Shown piece after piece: positions 1-8,376 of a DNA stretch of 47,564 nt. Both the position numbers and the translations under genes were made by a program. Under the pieces are notes generated by a model. That model made no database searches and had not been told where the DNA came from. It worked only from the letters and a program-made list of their open reading frames with translations. This DNA is from Paracoccus sp. (in: a-proteobacteria) (GTDB lineage Bacteria > Pseudomonadota > Alphaproteobacteria > Rhodobacterales > Rhodobacteraceae). The DNA is taken from assembly GCA_030538705.1 (NCBI GenBank), contig JAUNTL010000011.1, positions 1 to 47,564 on the forward strand, read 5' to 3'. Within the stretch, counting starts at the first letter, position 1. Each line of letters opens with the position of its first letter.

Positions 1-1
1 T

Positions 2-1267
2 CTGCCCACGCAGCGCCGCGTGGCCGAGGCTTTGGGCGTCGATCTGACCACCGTGACCCGCGCCTTTAACGAGGCGCATCGGCGCGGGCTGATCACCGCG
101 CAGATCGGGCGCGGCACCTTCGTGCGCGACCCGGCCGAGGCGCTGCTGACGCCCGAACAATCGCCCATCGACCTGAGCATGAATATCCCGCCGCAACCCG
201 CCGATGTGGATTTCCGCAAGCTGGTGACGCAGGGTATCGCGGAATTGCTGGCCGGGCCTGCGGGGCTGACGGCCCTGCATTATCAGCCAAGCGCCGGCAC
301 GGCGGCCGACCGTGCCGCCGGGTGCCGCTGGCTTTTGCCACGCCTGCCCGGCCTGACGCCGGACCGGGTTCTGGTGGCGGCAGGCGCGCAAGGCGCGCTG
401 TTTGCGATCTGCGCGCTTTTGATGCGGCGGGGCGATGTGCTTGCGGCACCGGCCATGACCTATCCGGGGCTGAAATCGGTGGCCACGCAGCAGGGGTTGG
501 TTCTGGCCCCGGTCGCGATGGACGAGGCTGGGATAGTCCCCGCCGCGTTTGAACATCTCTGTCAGACCGCCGCGCCAAAGGCGCTGTTCGTCACGCCCTC
601 GATCGACAATCCGACGACCGCCACGCTGCCGCCCGACCGCCGCCATGCCATCGCGGAGATCGCGCGGCGCCACCATGTCGCGCTGATCGAGGATGACCCC
701 TATTCGCCCCTTCTGCCCGATCCCGCCCGCGCGCTGGCGGCGATTGCACCCGACATAAGCTGGCATATCGCCACGCTGTCGAAATGCGCCACGCCCGCGC
801 TGCGCATCGCCTATGTCGCGGCGCCGGATGCCGAGGCCGCGCTGCAACTGGCAGGGGTGATGCGCAGCACGATGCTGATGCCGCCGCCCCTGATGGCAGG
901 GCTGGCCAGCCGCTGGATCACGGATGGCATGCTGACCCGGATCACCCGGGCGATCCGCGCGGAAAACATCGCCCGCCAAAGCATCGCCGCCCGCATCCTG
1001 CGCGGTGCCGATATGTCCGCCGATCCGCACGGCTCGCATCTGTGGTTGCGGCTGCCCGCGCATTGGCAGGCGCGCGATTTTGCCGATCACGCCGACCGCG
1101 CCGGGGTCTCCATCCTGCCCGCGACCGCTTTCGCCACCGGCCCCGAACCCGAGCAAGCGGTGCGCATTTCCCTTGGCGTCGTCCCCGACCGTGACGAGTT
1201 GCAACAGGGGCTTGAGCAGCTTGCCAGCCTCGCAAGGCTCTCGCTCGTCGAGCGTGCGGTGGTGTAA
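2..1267 (+). CDS. MocR/PdxR-type GntR regulator with aminotransferase-like domain (5' end outside window)
   Basis: The reading frame is open from the first bases of the window, starting with [20 protein letters not shown]. This is the recognition part of a GntR winged helix (roughly residues 1-45), so the start codon lies upstream and the internal GTG at 20 is not the start. The rest resembles a fold-type I aminotransferase: TPSIDNPTT near residue 200, EDDPYS near 225 and the PLP-lysine region [14 protein letters not shown] near 260. Family knowledge: MocR proteins bind PLP and regulate vitamin B6, GABA, taurine or transport genes. No target can be assigned because the upstream side is missing. 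The gene ends at TAA, and an IS66 remnant follows within 30 bases. Confidence 0.9.
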   Translation: MPTQRRVAEALGVDLTTVTRAFNEAHRRGLITAQIGRGTFVRDPAEALLTPEQSPIDLSMNIPPQPADVDFRKLVTQGIAELLAGPAGLTALHYQPSAGTAADRAAGCRWLLPRLPGLTPDRVLVAAGAQGALFAICALLMRRGDVLAAPAMTYPGLKSVATQQGLVLAPVAMDEAGIVPAAFEHLCQTAAPKALFVTPSIDNPTTATLPPDRRHAIAEIARRHHVALIEDDPYSPLLPDPARALAAIAPDISWHIATLSKCATPALRIAYVAAPDAEAALQLAGVMRSTMLMPPPLMAGLASRWITDGMLTRITRAIRAENIARQSIAARILRGADMSADPHGSHLWLRLPAHWQARDFADHADRAGVSILPATAFATGPEPEQAVRISLGVVPDRDELQQGLEQLASLARLSLVERAVV

Positions 1268-1292
1268 CCTTCTGCGCCGCCCATGAAGCGGG

Positions 1293-1690
1293 TTGGTAAA
1301 ACCGAACTCGTGGATTGATGCGGCGATCTGCCGATCATGGCGAAGAGATCATTGTAGCCGCCATAAGTGTCGGCCTTTAGGATCCCGGTCCAGCCCGCCA
1401 GATGCTGGGCTGGATGTTCCTTTCTGCGGTCGGTGGAAAAGCAGCAGAAGGCCGCAGGGGGTAAGGCTCCTCCATCACTTGCGGCATGAACCCGTCAGCC
1501 TCCGGCGCACCAAGTATCCTGCGGCGATACTCCCGCCGCCAGATCGAAAGCGGCGACCGCGAAATCCCATACCGCCGCGCCCTGCAGGTAGCCGCGCAGG
1601 CTCGCTTCAACGATCCGCAACTTGTCATCATCCGCCCAGTGCCGACGGCGGCCGACCTCATCGGCAGCGAAAATCTCGATTGGTGAAACA
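1293..1690 (-). mobile_element. IS66-family remnant (tnpA fused to tnpC fragment, frameshifted)
   Basis: Read on the minus strand, 1683-1588 gives a TnpA (Orf1)-like start with RRRHWADDDKLRIVEA. A frameshift near 1585 leads into RRYGISRSPLSIWRREY, the helix-turn-helix part, ending near 1470. Immediately after, in yet another frame (about 1456-1300), comes CCFSTDRRKEHPAQHLAG and then LKADTYGGYNDLF, the stretch around the second catalytic aspartate of the IS66 TnpC transposase. All of tnpB and most of tnpC are missing, so the element is dead and internally deleted. It directly abuts the broken uvrB fragment, which suggests it inserted there. The family assignment is by recognition of these motifs; no terminal inverted repeats were identified. 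Confidence 0.75.
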
Positions 1691-1768
1691 ACTGAAGCGC
1701 ATGACATAAGGAAATGCCTTACGACCATTTGCACAATCAGAGCAGGCGGCCCGCACCTGAGGCTTAAC

Positions 1769-1985
1769 ATAAAACCGCGCGGTCAGTGTTTTATTCGGCG
1801 CAAGGATCAGCACTGGCCGCTTCAGGCGATGAATGAAATTCGCCATGGTGAAGGTCTTGCCGGACCCGGTTATGCCCTTGAGTGTCTGATGCGTCGCACA
1901 GGAATTGATCCCGGCAACAAGCCTTGTGATGGCTTCGGGCTGATCGCCTGCGGGGATGTTTTTGGGAATGCAGGATAAAACTGCC
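1769..1985 (-). pseudogene. uvrB: uvrB 5' fragment (excinuclease ABC subunit B, truncated)
   Basis: The minus-strand reading contains [16 protein letters not shown], then [15 protein letters not shown] (the UvrB Walker A P-loop), then [16 protein letters not shown]. This matches the first 75 or so residues of UvrB in order and spacing. The match stops abruptly at about 1769, where the IS66 remnant begins, so about 600 residues of a normal UvrB are missing. UvrB is the damage-verification helicase of nucleotide excision repair; this piece cannot function. A complete uvrB presumably exists elsewhere, since this looks like a redundant or horizontally acquired copy (inference). A uvrA scrap lies on the other side of the neighbouring gene. 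Confidence 0.8.
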
Positions 1986-2110
1986 GGCCGAGATGGAAAT
2001 ACCACCGAAATTATAGTTTCGTTGTCAGCTACGCACCTCAGGGTGCCGACAGCCCCAATAAGGCGCGCCATCTTAAACCAAAAGACCCGCCCGGGCGCGG
2101 GACCGGGAGA

Positions 2111-3475
2111 TCAGTGCCTGCCTTCACTATGTGACAGCCGGATCCTGCGCACCGTCCACCAGATCAGCAGAACGACAAAGGGGATCATCAATGTGACGGC
2201 AAAATACGGTTCGATCACCTCGTCCAGACCCGGTATGCCCCTGATAAAATAGCCTAAAAGACTGGTGATATAATAGGAAACCGCCGCGACCGACAGGCCT
2301 TCGACCGTTTGTTGCAGCCGAAGCTGCATCCGCGCGCGATCATTCATTGTTTTCAAAAGGTCGCTGTTTTGATGCTCCAGTTGCACGTCGATCCATGAAC
2401 TGAGCAAGGCAACAGCATCGCCGACCTTTTGTGACAGATCGGCAAGGCGTTTCTCGACCGAGCGGCAGGTTCGCATCATGGGCGCAAGCCGCCGGTGCAG
2501 GAAATTGCGCCAGCTCGTGCAGCCCGGGGCAGGGGCTTCGTCCAGTTCGGCAAGCCGCTCTTCAACGATTTCGTAATAGGATCGGCTGGCGCTGAAACGA
2601 TACAGGATCGCGACGCTGTCGGCCTCCATCTCTGCCGACAGATCGGTCAGGTCCGACAGCAGGTTTTCGCTGTCGCTGCGGGCCGAGGTCCGCATTTCCT
2701 CGGTGATGGCCGCCAGCCGCTGTTCCATCTTGCGGATGCGCGGGACGAGCGCGCGCGCGATCGGGCCGCCCAACAGCGCAAGGACGCGGTAAGTCTCGAT
2801 TTCCAGCAGGCGCTGAATCAGCGCGCCCAGCCGTGCGGGCGAAAGGCCGCGATCCAGCACCAGAATGCGCGTCAGGCCCTGCGCGTCCTGATGAAAATCC
2901 GTAGCGATCTGGGCCTTGCCGTTTTCCACCACCGACCGGCAGAGGCTGATGGGATCAAAGCGATCAACACGGCGGGCGTTTTCTGCCGTCCATGGCAGAA
3001 CGTCCAGACGAATGCCGCAAAACACCGGGCCCGGCGGGGTGAAGCCATCCCTGAACGGGTCCTCGCCCATCGGATCGCCGGTCCGGGGGTCCGGCGCGGC
3101 AGACCACAGATAGGTGGAAAACTCGATGTGCTTTTCGCAATGCAGCTTGCCCTGATCCCAGGTCAGCCCGTGAAACGGGCCATCCTGATCGGGGGCTGAC
3201 AGGCCGAAACGCCCGGCCATTTCGGCCATCGTGGCGTGGTCCTGCGCGCGGTCGCCATCATGCATGAAAACAAGCTGGGTCAGAACACGGGGCGGCTCGA
3301 TCAGCAGATGAGGACGGGCGTGAATGGCATCAACCGCTGCCGCCCGGCAACCATGCGCCGCCATGCCATAAACTGTGGCACCATCGGGGGGGCTGTTTTC
3401 ATGCGTATCCAAGTTGTTTTCCTTCGTAGCGTTCAGCGGCTGCGCCATGCTCGGGCCACGCCCCGACCTTGACAT
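2111..3475 (-). CDS. DUF3422 family membrane-anchored protein
   Basis: About 454 residues if the first ATG at 3475 is used; an internal ATG at 3448 is equally possible and neither has a strong ribosome site. Family hallmarks are visible: HARPHLLIEPPRVLTQLVF near residue 52, LHCEKHIEFSTYLW near 110, and a long helical middle part (about 230-390) likely to form coiled coils. The C-terminus has two hydrophobic stretches (about 400-420 and 428-446) followed by a basic tail (RRIRLSHSEGRH). DUF3422 proteins are widespread in proteobacteria and have no established function. The gene is intact but stands between two DNA-repair gene fragments, so it may be a survivor of a rearranged segment. No operon partner is visible. 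Confidence 0.85.
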   Translation of the reverse strand: MSRSGRGPSMAQPLNATKENNLDTHENSPPDGATVYGMAAHGCRAAAVDAIHARPHLLIEPPRVLTQLVFMHDGDRAQDHATMAEMAGRFGLSAPDQDGPFHGLTWDQGKLHCEKHIEFSTYLWSAAPDPRTGDPMGEDPFRDGFTPPGPVFCGIRLDVLPWTAENARRVDRFDPISLCRSVVENGKAQIATDFHQDAQGLTRILVLDRGLSPARLGALIQRLLEIETYRVLALLGGPIARALVPRIRKMEQRLAAITEEMRTSARSDSENLLSDLTDLSAEMEADSVAILYRFSASRSYYEIVEERLAELDEAPAPGCTSWRNFLHRRLAPMMRTCRSVEKRLADLSQKVGDAVALLSSWIDVQLEHQNSDLLKTMNDRARMQLRLQQTVEGLSVAAVSYYITSLLGYFIRGIPGLDEVIEPYFAVTLMIPFVVLLIWWTVRRIRLSHSEGRH

Positions 3476-3639
3476 CCCGGCGGACGCAACAAAATATTTT
3501 CAGCGGGTATGCCGCCGCCGCGATAACAAGCTGAATTGACGACAGACAGGGCACCGCGTCAAGTTTGCGCTGATCGTCGCTGAAGGCCGGGGCGCATCTC
3601 TAAATCACCATTGACCGCATTCACCCGCAAAGGCTTTGA

Positions 3640-3975
3640 CGTGACCAATACCACCACCTTGCCAACCGGCGCGCATGGCAGCAGGGTGATCTGTAACGGC
3701 CCCCTGCGGGGCTGGCCGAGGTCGAGGTCCCGATCATCCGCCGCTATCTGTTCTGTGTGGCCTGGCCTGACGCCCATGAACCCCGGTCCCCCGAAAGCTG
3801 ATTTCGGCTGAGAGGCGTCACGCGCGACAACCTGCGTGATCTGGATGTAGCCTTTCCCATCGGATGTTTTGCCGCCGTGACGGGCCTGTCCGGCCCTGTC
3901 AGTCCAGCCTTGTCAGTCAGGCTTTCGGTGTCGATGCCCGGACCCCGGTCACTGATCTTTGGGGCAGCGGCTGGG
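3640..3975 (+). pseudogene. uvrA: uvrA-like fragment around the C-terminal ATPase Walker A
   Basis: From about 3715 one frame reads AEVEVPIIRRYLF, meets a TGA, then gives [19 protein letters not shown] followed by FAAVTGLSG. This is the stretch leading into the second nucleotide-binding domain of UvrA proteins. After a frameshift near 3895 the sequence continues as [12 protein letters not shown], the expected continuation of the P-loop; the GSGK core is lost at the junction. Upstream bases (3640-3714) fit UvrA only weakly. The rest of the roughly 950-residue protein is absent. Together with the uvrB fragment at 1769-1985 this suggests a former extra set of uvr genes. Positions 3476-3640 and 3976-4049 hold nothing I recognise. 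Confidence 0.7.
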
Positions 3976-4049
3976 ATGTGCGGACTTTCCGGATTCTCGT
4001 TGTGTCGCTTTGGTCTGTGAATTATCGTCTCGCTATTGAGTGAAGAAAA

Positions 4050-5060
4050 ATGTCATTGGATTGCATTTCAGATTCTGGCGAAGGCGCGGTTCCGCTTGCC
4101 CGAACCGTGATTGACGCGCGCCTTGCCGAATCCCGGCCTGATCTGCCGTGGTGGGACAGGCCGTGGATCGCTCCGCCCCTGCAAAAGGCGCTTTTCGCAG
4201 CTGGTGCGCCAGTTTACTGGCTGGCCGATCCGACGCGCTATGCGCAAACCCTCGGGGGCGGGGAACTGGACGGGCCACAGACCATGACGCTTGGCGCGGC
4301 TGCTCTGCCCGGGATCGAGGCGGCTCTGCCGCGCCTGATCGGCCCGATCAATCCTGAGAGGCCGGGCCGTGTGATCCGGCAGGCGGTGACGCAATGTCTG
4401 GGTCATCGCGTCGGTCTGTTTCTGACAGCCGAGGTCGGGCGTGACCAGCTTGCACGGCATCTTCAGCGTTTCATCTTCATGCGCGGGGCAGGGCATGACC
4501 GGCCGCTGTTCTTTCGCTTTTGGGATCCGGCCGTTGCGCTGGCATTTCTGCGCATCAATCATGACCGCCCCGAACGGATCGGCCGCTTTCTCGGTGTGCC
4601 GGGCGGGCCGGTGCTGAACCTTGTCGCCGAGACGGGGCCGGACGCGGTCGAACTGGTCCAGCCCGCCCCCGATATTCCCCGCGCACCGGCCGAACCGGAA
4701 CTGGACATGGCCGAACTGGCCGCGTTCGGGGAACTTGAGATGGATCGTTTCGTTCAGGATGCCGCGGTCTGGCTGGTTGATACCTATGGCGGGACTGCCG
4801 CATCCCGCCACGGCATCGAAGCCGCGATCCGCAACCAGATCGGGCCCTTGCGTGCCATGGGGATTGTTTCGGAATATGCGACCAATTTCGCGCTTGCCGG
4901 GCTTTATATCCTTGGCGCCCATGCGGCAAACCTACCGGCAGAGGGCCGCGCGCTGCTGACCGGGCACGAGACAGAGGATGAGCGGGCAGCCCGGTTCCTG
5001 ACCTGGGCACAGCACCGCGCGGGCCATAGAGGCAACCGGGGCAAAGGGGATACGGGATGA
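4050..5060 (+). CDS. DUF4123-like type VI secretion adaptor/chaperone
   Basis: A 336-residue protein. Residues about 50-180 resemble the DUF4123 domain: VYWLADPTRY near 55, an arginine-rich helix RDQLARHLQRFIFMR near 131-145, and the FRFWDP motif at 155-160. Residues 185-225 form a Pro/Glu-rich linker, and a helical C-terminal part follows. Family knowledge: DUF4123 proteins (Tap-1/TEC type) load effectors onto VgrG spikes and are encoded beside their cargo. Here the stop overlaps the next gene as ATGA, so the two are translationally coupled, which supports cargo specificity. No VgrG or PAAR gene is in the window. The sequence diverges from the canonical family, so the call rests on the motif and the context. 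Confidence 0.75.
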   Translation: MSLDCISDSGEGAVPLARTVIDARLAESRPDLPWWDRPWIAPPLQKALFAAGAPVYWLADPTRYAQTLGGGELDGPQTMTLGAAALPGIEAALPRLIGPINPERPGRVIRQAVTQCLGHRVGLFLTAEVGRDQLARHLQRFIFMRGAGHDRPLFFRFWDPAVALAFLRINHDRPERIGRFLGVPGGPVLNLVAETGPDAVELVQPAPDIPRAPAEPELDMAELAAFGELEMDRFVQDAAVWLVDTYGGTAASRHGIEAAIRNQIGPLRAMGIVSEYATNFALAGLYILGAHAANLPAEGRALLTGHETEDERAARFLTWAQHRAGHRGNRGKGDTG

Positions 5061-5914
5061 ACGAGCGCGCAAATCTTCCAGCCAATCCCGGCAGCGGGCG
5101 GCAGGCCGGTGAGGCCGTGGGCAAATGCGTTGGCACATTGGTCGTCAATGTCCATTGGGGCAACGATCAGGATGACAGCGCGCCCTATATGAAGGACAGC
5201 CGCATCAGGGTCGGCGGCGAGGTCGCCATCGTGTTGCAAGGCCCGGCCGAGCGGACCGAGATCGTGACCACCGGAACCCATACCTTTAAGGATCTGCCTT
5301 GCGGCACCTACCAGATCGGTGTCGCGGTCCTTCGCAATAATCCTCTGGTGGATAAGGCGCTGAAACATGTGGGCATGTCACGCTGGTCCTATGCGAACTC
5401 GATCGATTCGCTGGATGGCAAGCTGTCGCTGCCGCGCAATACCAATAAGTGTAACTTTTTCATCTATGACATGGTCCAGCAGACCTATGGTCAGGCGCCG
5501 GTCTATTCCTATGCCCGGGGGGCGAGCTGGTCGCCGATCCGCAAGACGGTTCCGGCGCTTGCCGAAAGCTGGGCCAGATCCGACAATACCGCAACCGACC
5601 CGACGCCGGGCTGGCGGAACATCGGCTATAAGTTCTCGGGTGGGACGCCGGTGCCTCCGGGCGCGATCCTTGGCATTGCCGCGCGTTATGCCGATGCCAG
5701 CGGCCATGTGGGGATCATCAGCTATCCTGATGATGTGGGCGTGGTTGCGTTGCTGGCAGGCGGGCAGGTGACCGTTCCGGTCATCATGCCCGGCAAGACG
5801 ATTTCGGCGGCGGAAGATGTCGTGCGGCACAACAACTGGGGATTCCGCACCAGCCGCAACAAGGAAACGAGCAGCCTGAACGCGCCCGCCGCCGGGGTGG
5901 AGGTTCTGAAATGA
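5057..5914 (+). CDS. Candidate T6SS effector with Cys/His (CHAP/NlpC-P60-like) amidase domain
   Basis: 285 residues with no signal peptide, as expected for a T6SS cargo. Residues 24-95 look like a small beta-sandwich (GTLVVNVHWG, then TFKDLPCGTYQIGV). Residues 105-265 resemble papain-fold peptidoglycan amidases: NKCNFFIYDMV with Cys132 as the likely nucleophile, a W-rich substrate loop, P-PGAILGI, then SGHVGII with His217, and a possible third residue near H258/N259. Family knowledge: this Cys...GHVGI pattern is found in NlpC/P60 and CHAP cell-wall hydrolases, including T6SS effectors. The gene overlaps the DUF4123 gene upstream and the exported small protein downstream, both as ATGA. It could also be a related amidase of unknown target. 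Confidence 0.65.
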   Translation: MNERANLPANPGSGRQAGEAVGKCVGTLVVNVHWGNDQDDSAPYMKDSRIRVGGEVAIVLQGPAERTEIVTTGTHTFKDLPCGTYQIGVAVLRNNPLVDKALKHVGMSRWSYANSIDSLDGKLSLPRNTNKCNFFIYDMVQQTYGQAPVYSYARGASWSPIRKTVPALAESWARSDNTATDPTPGWRNIGYKFSGGTPVPPGAILGIAARYADASGHVGIISYPDDVGVVALLAGGQVTVPVIMPGKTISAAEDVVRHNNWGFRTSRNKETSSLNAPAAGVEVLK

Positions 5915-6501
5915 AATGGCTTGCCGCCCTGCTGGCAAGCTTTGCTCTTGGTGTGACGGCAGGCGTGATCGCCGGGCCGTTCGCCACCTCACGCATGGGA
6001 GAGATCCGGACGATGGCCGACCCGATGGAATACGCAGCCTTTCGCGACAAGGCCGTTGCCGAACTGGCGACGCATGAAGACCTGATCGGTTTCGACGCTC
6101 AGGCCCCGCTTTTGCAAGAGATGCGCGCCGATCCGCGTCTGTGGGCACCGCTGCTGCGCGAGTTGATGGCGGACCAGACCGTCGCGCTCGAGGTCAAGCT
6201 GGGCGCGCTGCCGGCCATATTCGACCTGCCCGCTGCTGAGCTGGTGGATTTTTCCGACCACCTCAACACGCTGAGCCTGATGGATCCGGGACTGTTCCGG
6301 CTGGTGATGCTGGCCGTCACGAACCCGTATCGCGGGGGCGGCTTTGTGCGGCCCGGCATGGTTGCGGATATGTCCCTGCTGGACCTTGAAACCCGGGTTG
6401 ATGCGCGCAGCGTCCTGACGAGAATCGCCAGAAATCCGGCGCTGGATCAGGAAATGCTGGCTCCGGGGATGCTTATGTCTGCCTATGCGCCGGCGCGGTG
6501 A
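5911..6501 (+). CDS. Exported small protein, probable immunity protein of the upstream effector
   Basis: 196 residues. The N-terminus (MKWLAALLASFALGVTAGVI) is a basic residue followed by a hydrophobic stretch, giving a signal peptide or N-terminal anchor that would place the rest in the periplasm. The remainder is mostly helical and Leu/Ala/Asp-rich with no catalytic motif I recognise (for example LLQEMRADPRLWAPLLREL near 65-85). The start overlaps the effector stop as ATGA. A peptidoglycan-targeting T6SS effector needs a periplasmic immunity protein encoded next to it, and this gene is the only candidate. The function is inferred from position, size and export signal, not from homology. Confidence 0.55.
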   Translation: MKWLAALLASFALGVTAGVIAGPFATSRMGEIRTMADPMEYAAFRDKAVAELATHEDLIGFDAQAPLLQEMRADPRLWAPLLRELMADQTVALEVKLGALPAIFDLPAAELVDFSDHLNTLSLMDPGLFRLVMLAVTNPYRGGGFVRPGMVADMSLLDLETRVDARSVLTRIARNPALDQEMLAPGMLMSAYAPAR

Positions 6502-7123
6502 GGTCGGGTAAACCGCAGGCAACCGGTCCGCGACCATAGCATGGGCGCCGCGTATATTGTGCGAGGCTGAGGCGAGACCGGCTGATCGCCCCGCCTCATG
6601 TATCCCGCCTCTGCCGACCCGCCAAGGCATGGACAAACCGGCCGGTGCGTGTTGCACAATTGGGGTGTCATGGACGTGGCGGGGGCTGGACATTCAGGCA
6701 GAACCTTGGCTGGGCGAATGTTTGTTGCGCCGGATCGGAACCGATCAGAGCTTCCGGTGTAAAGCGGCGGTCCGGGCCGGCGGCTATCATGAATGCGGCG
6801 TTCTTTTGGGTGATCACATCCGGGCCGTGGGGCTGAGCCTGCTTGAGATGCAGCGGTTCCACCCCGATGATGGTCAGCTGCGTCATCATGCCTGCGCGGA
6901 GTGGCGGATGCTTGCTGGAAACGTCAGCGCCGAAATCCCCGTTCTGCTGGGGGCGCTTGCATCTGCGGATGAGGCGGATACGCCTCAGGGCGGGCTGCGT
7001 GTCGAGCCGCTGCAAAAGTGGGGGGGCTGGCAGGATGGCGATCTGCCCAGAGCAATTGCAGATATCTTGTTCGCCCTGCCCGAGGCGGCGGATGGTGATC
7101 CCCTATGTGACGGCGCGACCGGC
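6502..7123 (+). other. Stretch with open frame but no recognisable gene
   Basis: From 6557 the plus strand is open for 189 codons in the same frame as the DUF4123 remnant that follows. The translation (for example LLGDHIRAVGLSLLEMQRF and GLRVEPLQKWGGWQDGD) contains no domain I recognise. It may be an N-terminal part of the following broken gene, remains of a deleted upstream gene, or chance openness in GC-rich DNA. No convincing ribosome site precedes 6557. Confidence 0.4.
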
Positions 7124-7603
7124 ATGCCGCCCTTGCAGACCTTTGCTATTCTCGATGCCGCGAAATTCGGAGGAGGGGCCAGTGAAATCGAGTGTTGCGA
7201 TATGCCGTTCCGGTGACTTTTCATCGGCAAGGCCGCCCGCGAGCTGGCGGATATTGCACCCTATATCGTGCTGCTTGACCCGCGAAAGCGTTTCACGCGG
7301 CGCCTGTTCAGATATGATCCCGACCTGCCCGAACAGATGACCAGTATGCATCTTTGGCATCGCGAACCCGGCATCTATATTCGGACGCGGCTGAGCATGG
7401 ATGCGCTGTGGCGCCACTTTCGCCGCTTTATCCGTGTCGGGGAGGATCATGGCGCGTGGTTCGTGCTGCGCTTTTATGATCCGAATGTTGTGTTGGACAT
7501 GGCCAGTCATCTGTCGCAAGCTAACAAGCAGCGGTTCTTTATACCTGATATTGAGGTTATCGCCCTTCGCAAAGACGGAAGCGGTTACAAAATCAGAGGA
7601 TAA
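7124..7603 (+). pseudogene. Second DUF4123 adaptor gene, interrupted by an in-frame TGA
   Basis: From the ATG at 7124 the frame reads LQTFAILDAAKF, a typical DUF4123 opening, and runs to a TGA at 7214. Immediately after the TGA, in the same frame, comes LFIGKAARELADIAPYIVLL, then LWRHFRRFIRVGEDHG and FVLRFYDPNV, the diagnostic DUF4123 core. The stop therefore sits inside a conserved stretch and not at a gene end, so a single base change has most likely destroyed the gene. The rest ends normally with TAA at 7601-7603, one base before the next start. A short restart product from the GTG at 7268 cannot be excluded. The gene belongs to the same secretion-cargo neighbourhood as 4050-6501. Confidence 0.7.
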
Positions 7604-7604
7604 G

Positions 7605-8137
7605 ATGCGAATTTTTATGATGTTGACAGCTGTGATGTTTCTGGCCTCCTGTTACAGGATGGCAAGCCCATTCTGAAGGGTGCATATTTCGTTTGATGAT
7701 TTTCTGACGGCGAAAGTTTGAGTTATTATTATTCACCCTGAAACGGTTGGAGGTGGTCGCGGAAATCCGGGCAGCATGACGCTAAATCTGGCGCAGCGGC
7801 TGGATAGTGATCTTCTTGTTATCGTCAGGGGTTCCCCGTCGGTGGCGACCCCTATACCGAGATCTATCGCCAGTCCGAGGTGATATATTGCGGCGTCAAT
7901 CCGGATTGACTTTATCCCGAAGGGTTTAACGGGCTGGACGGGTTCCAGAACTTTATCGACCGGAATATCATTGCCGAAGCCTATCATGACGTGATTATCG
8001 GCAGCGGTGATTTTCACCTGATGACCTTTCTGTCCCATAGCGTCAGTGCCAGCTATCCAAGCTGGGACCGGATCGTCTGGGCGGCCGCGTTCAACACGCA
8101 TGAAAGCAAGATGACCGACGAAGATATTCAGGCTTAA
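7605..8137 (+). pseudogene. Degraded lipoprotein-like gene after the second DUF4123 gene
   Basis: It begins with MRIFMMLTAVMFLASC, a lipoprotein signal with lipobox LASC, but hits a TGA after 23 residues. The same frame then gives VHISFDDFLTAKV, another TGA, and HPETVGGGRGNPGSMTLNLA up to about 7840. From about 7847 the protein-like sequence continues in a different frame (GDPYTEIYRQSEVIYCGVNP), meets a TGA at 7907, and runs on as FNGLDGFQNFIDRNIIAEAY to TAA at 8135-8137. So one former gene of about 175 codons carries at least three stops and one frameshift. I do not recognise the family. Its place right after an adaptor gene suggests a lost effector or immunity lipoprotein. Confidence 0.55.
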
Positions 8138-8376
8138 CCAATCTGATTCTGACGAAGGGTTTTGCGGTATCAATCGGGGGGGCGAAAAGCCATTTTGGGG
8201 AATAATACCATTATTCTATGGGTCATTAACACCCGGCCACGCATCTGCCGCCAGGTTTTCAGATTGAACTGGACGATCTCTCTCAGAGGCTCATCTTCGG
8301 ACCGATGTCCAGTTCGCGCTGTCCCTCACCGTTGTCTCATCGCCGCTGACAGAGGTGCCGCGCGGGCGCGCTCAGA

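Noticed and set aside
1293-1709. Plus-strand frame of 138 codons as a small gene
   Set aside because: The minus strand of the same bases gives recognisable IS66 transposase pieces; the plus reading is Arg/Pro-rich noise.
7214-7216. TGA in the DUF4123 gene read as selenocysteine
   Set aside because: No selenocysteine-insertion hairpin was recognised after it, the family has no selenoprotein members known to me, and the neighbouring gene is full of ordinary TGA stops.
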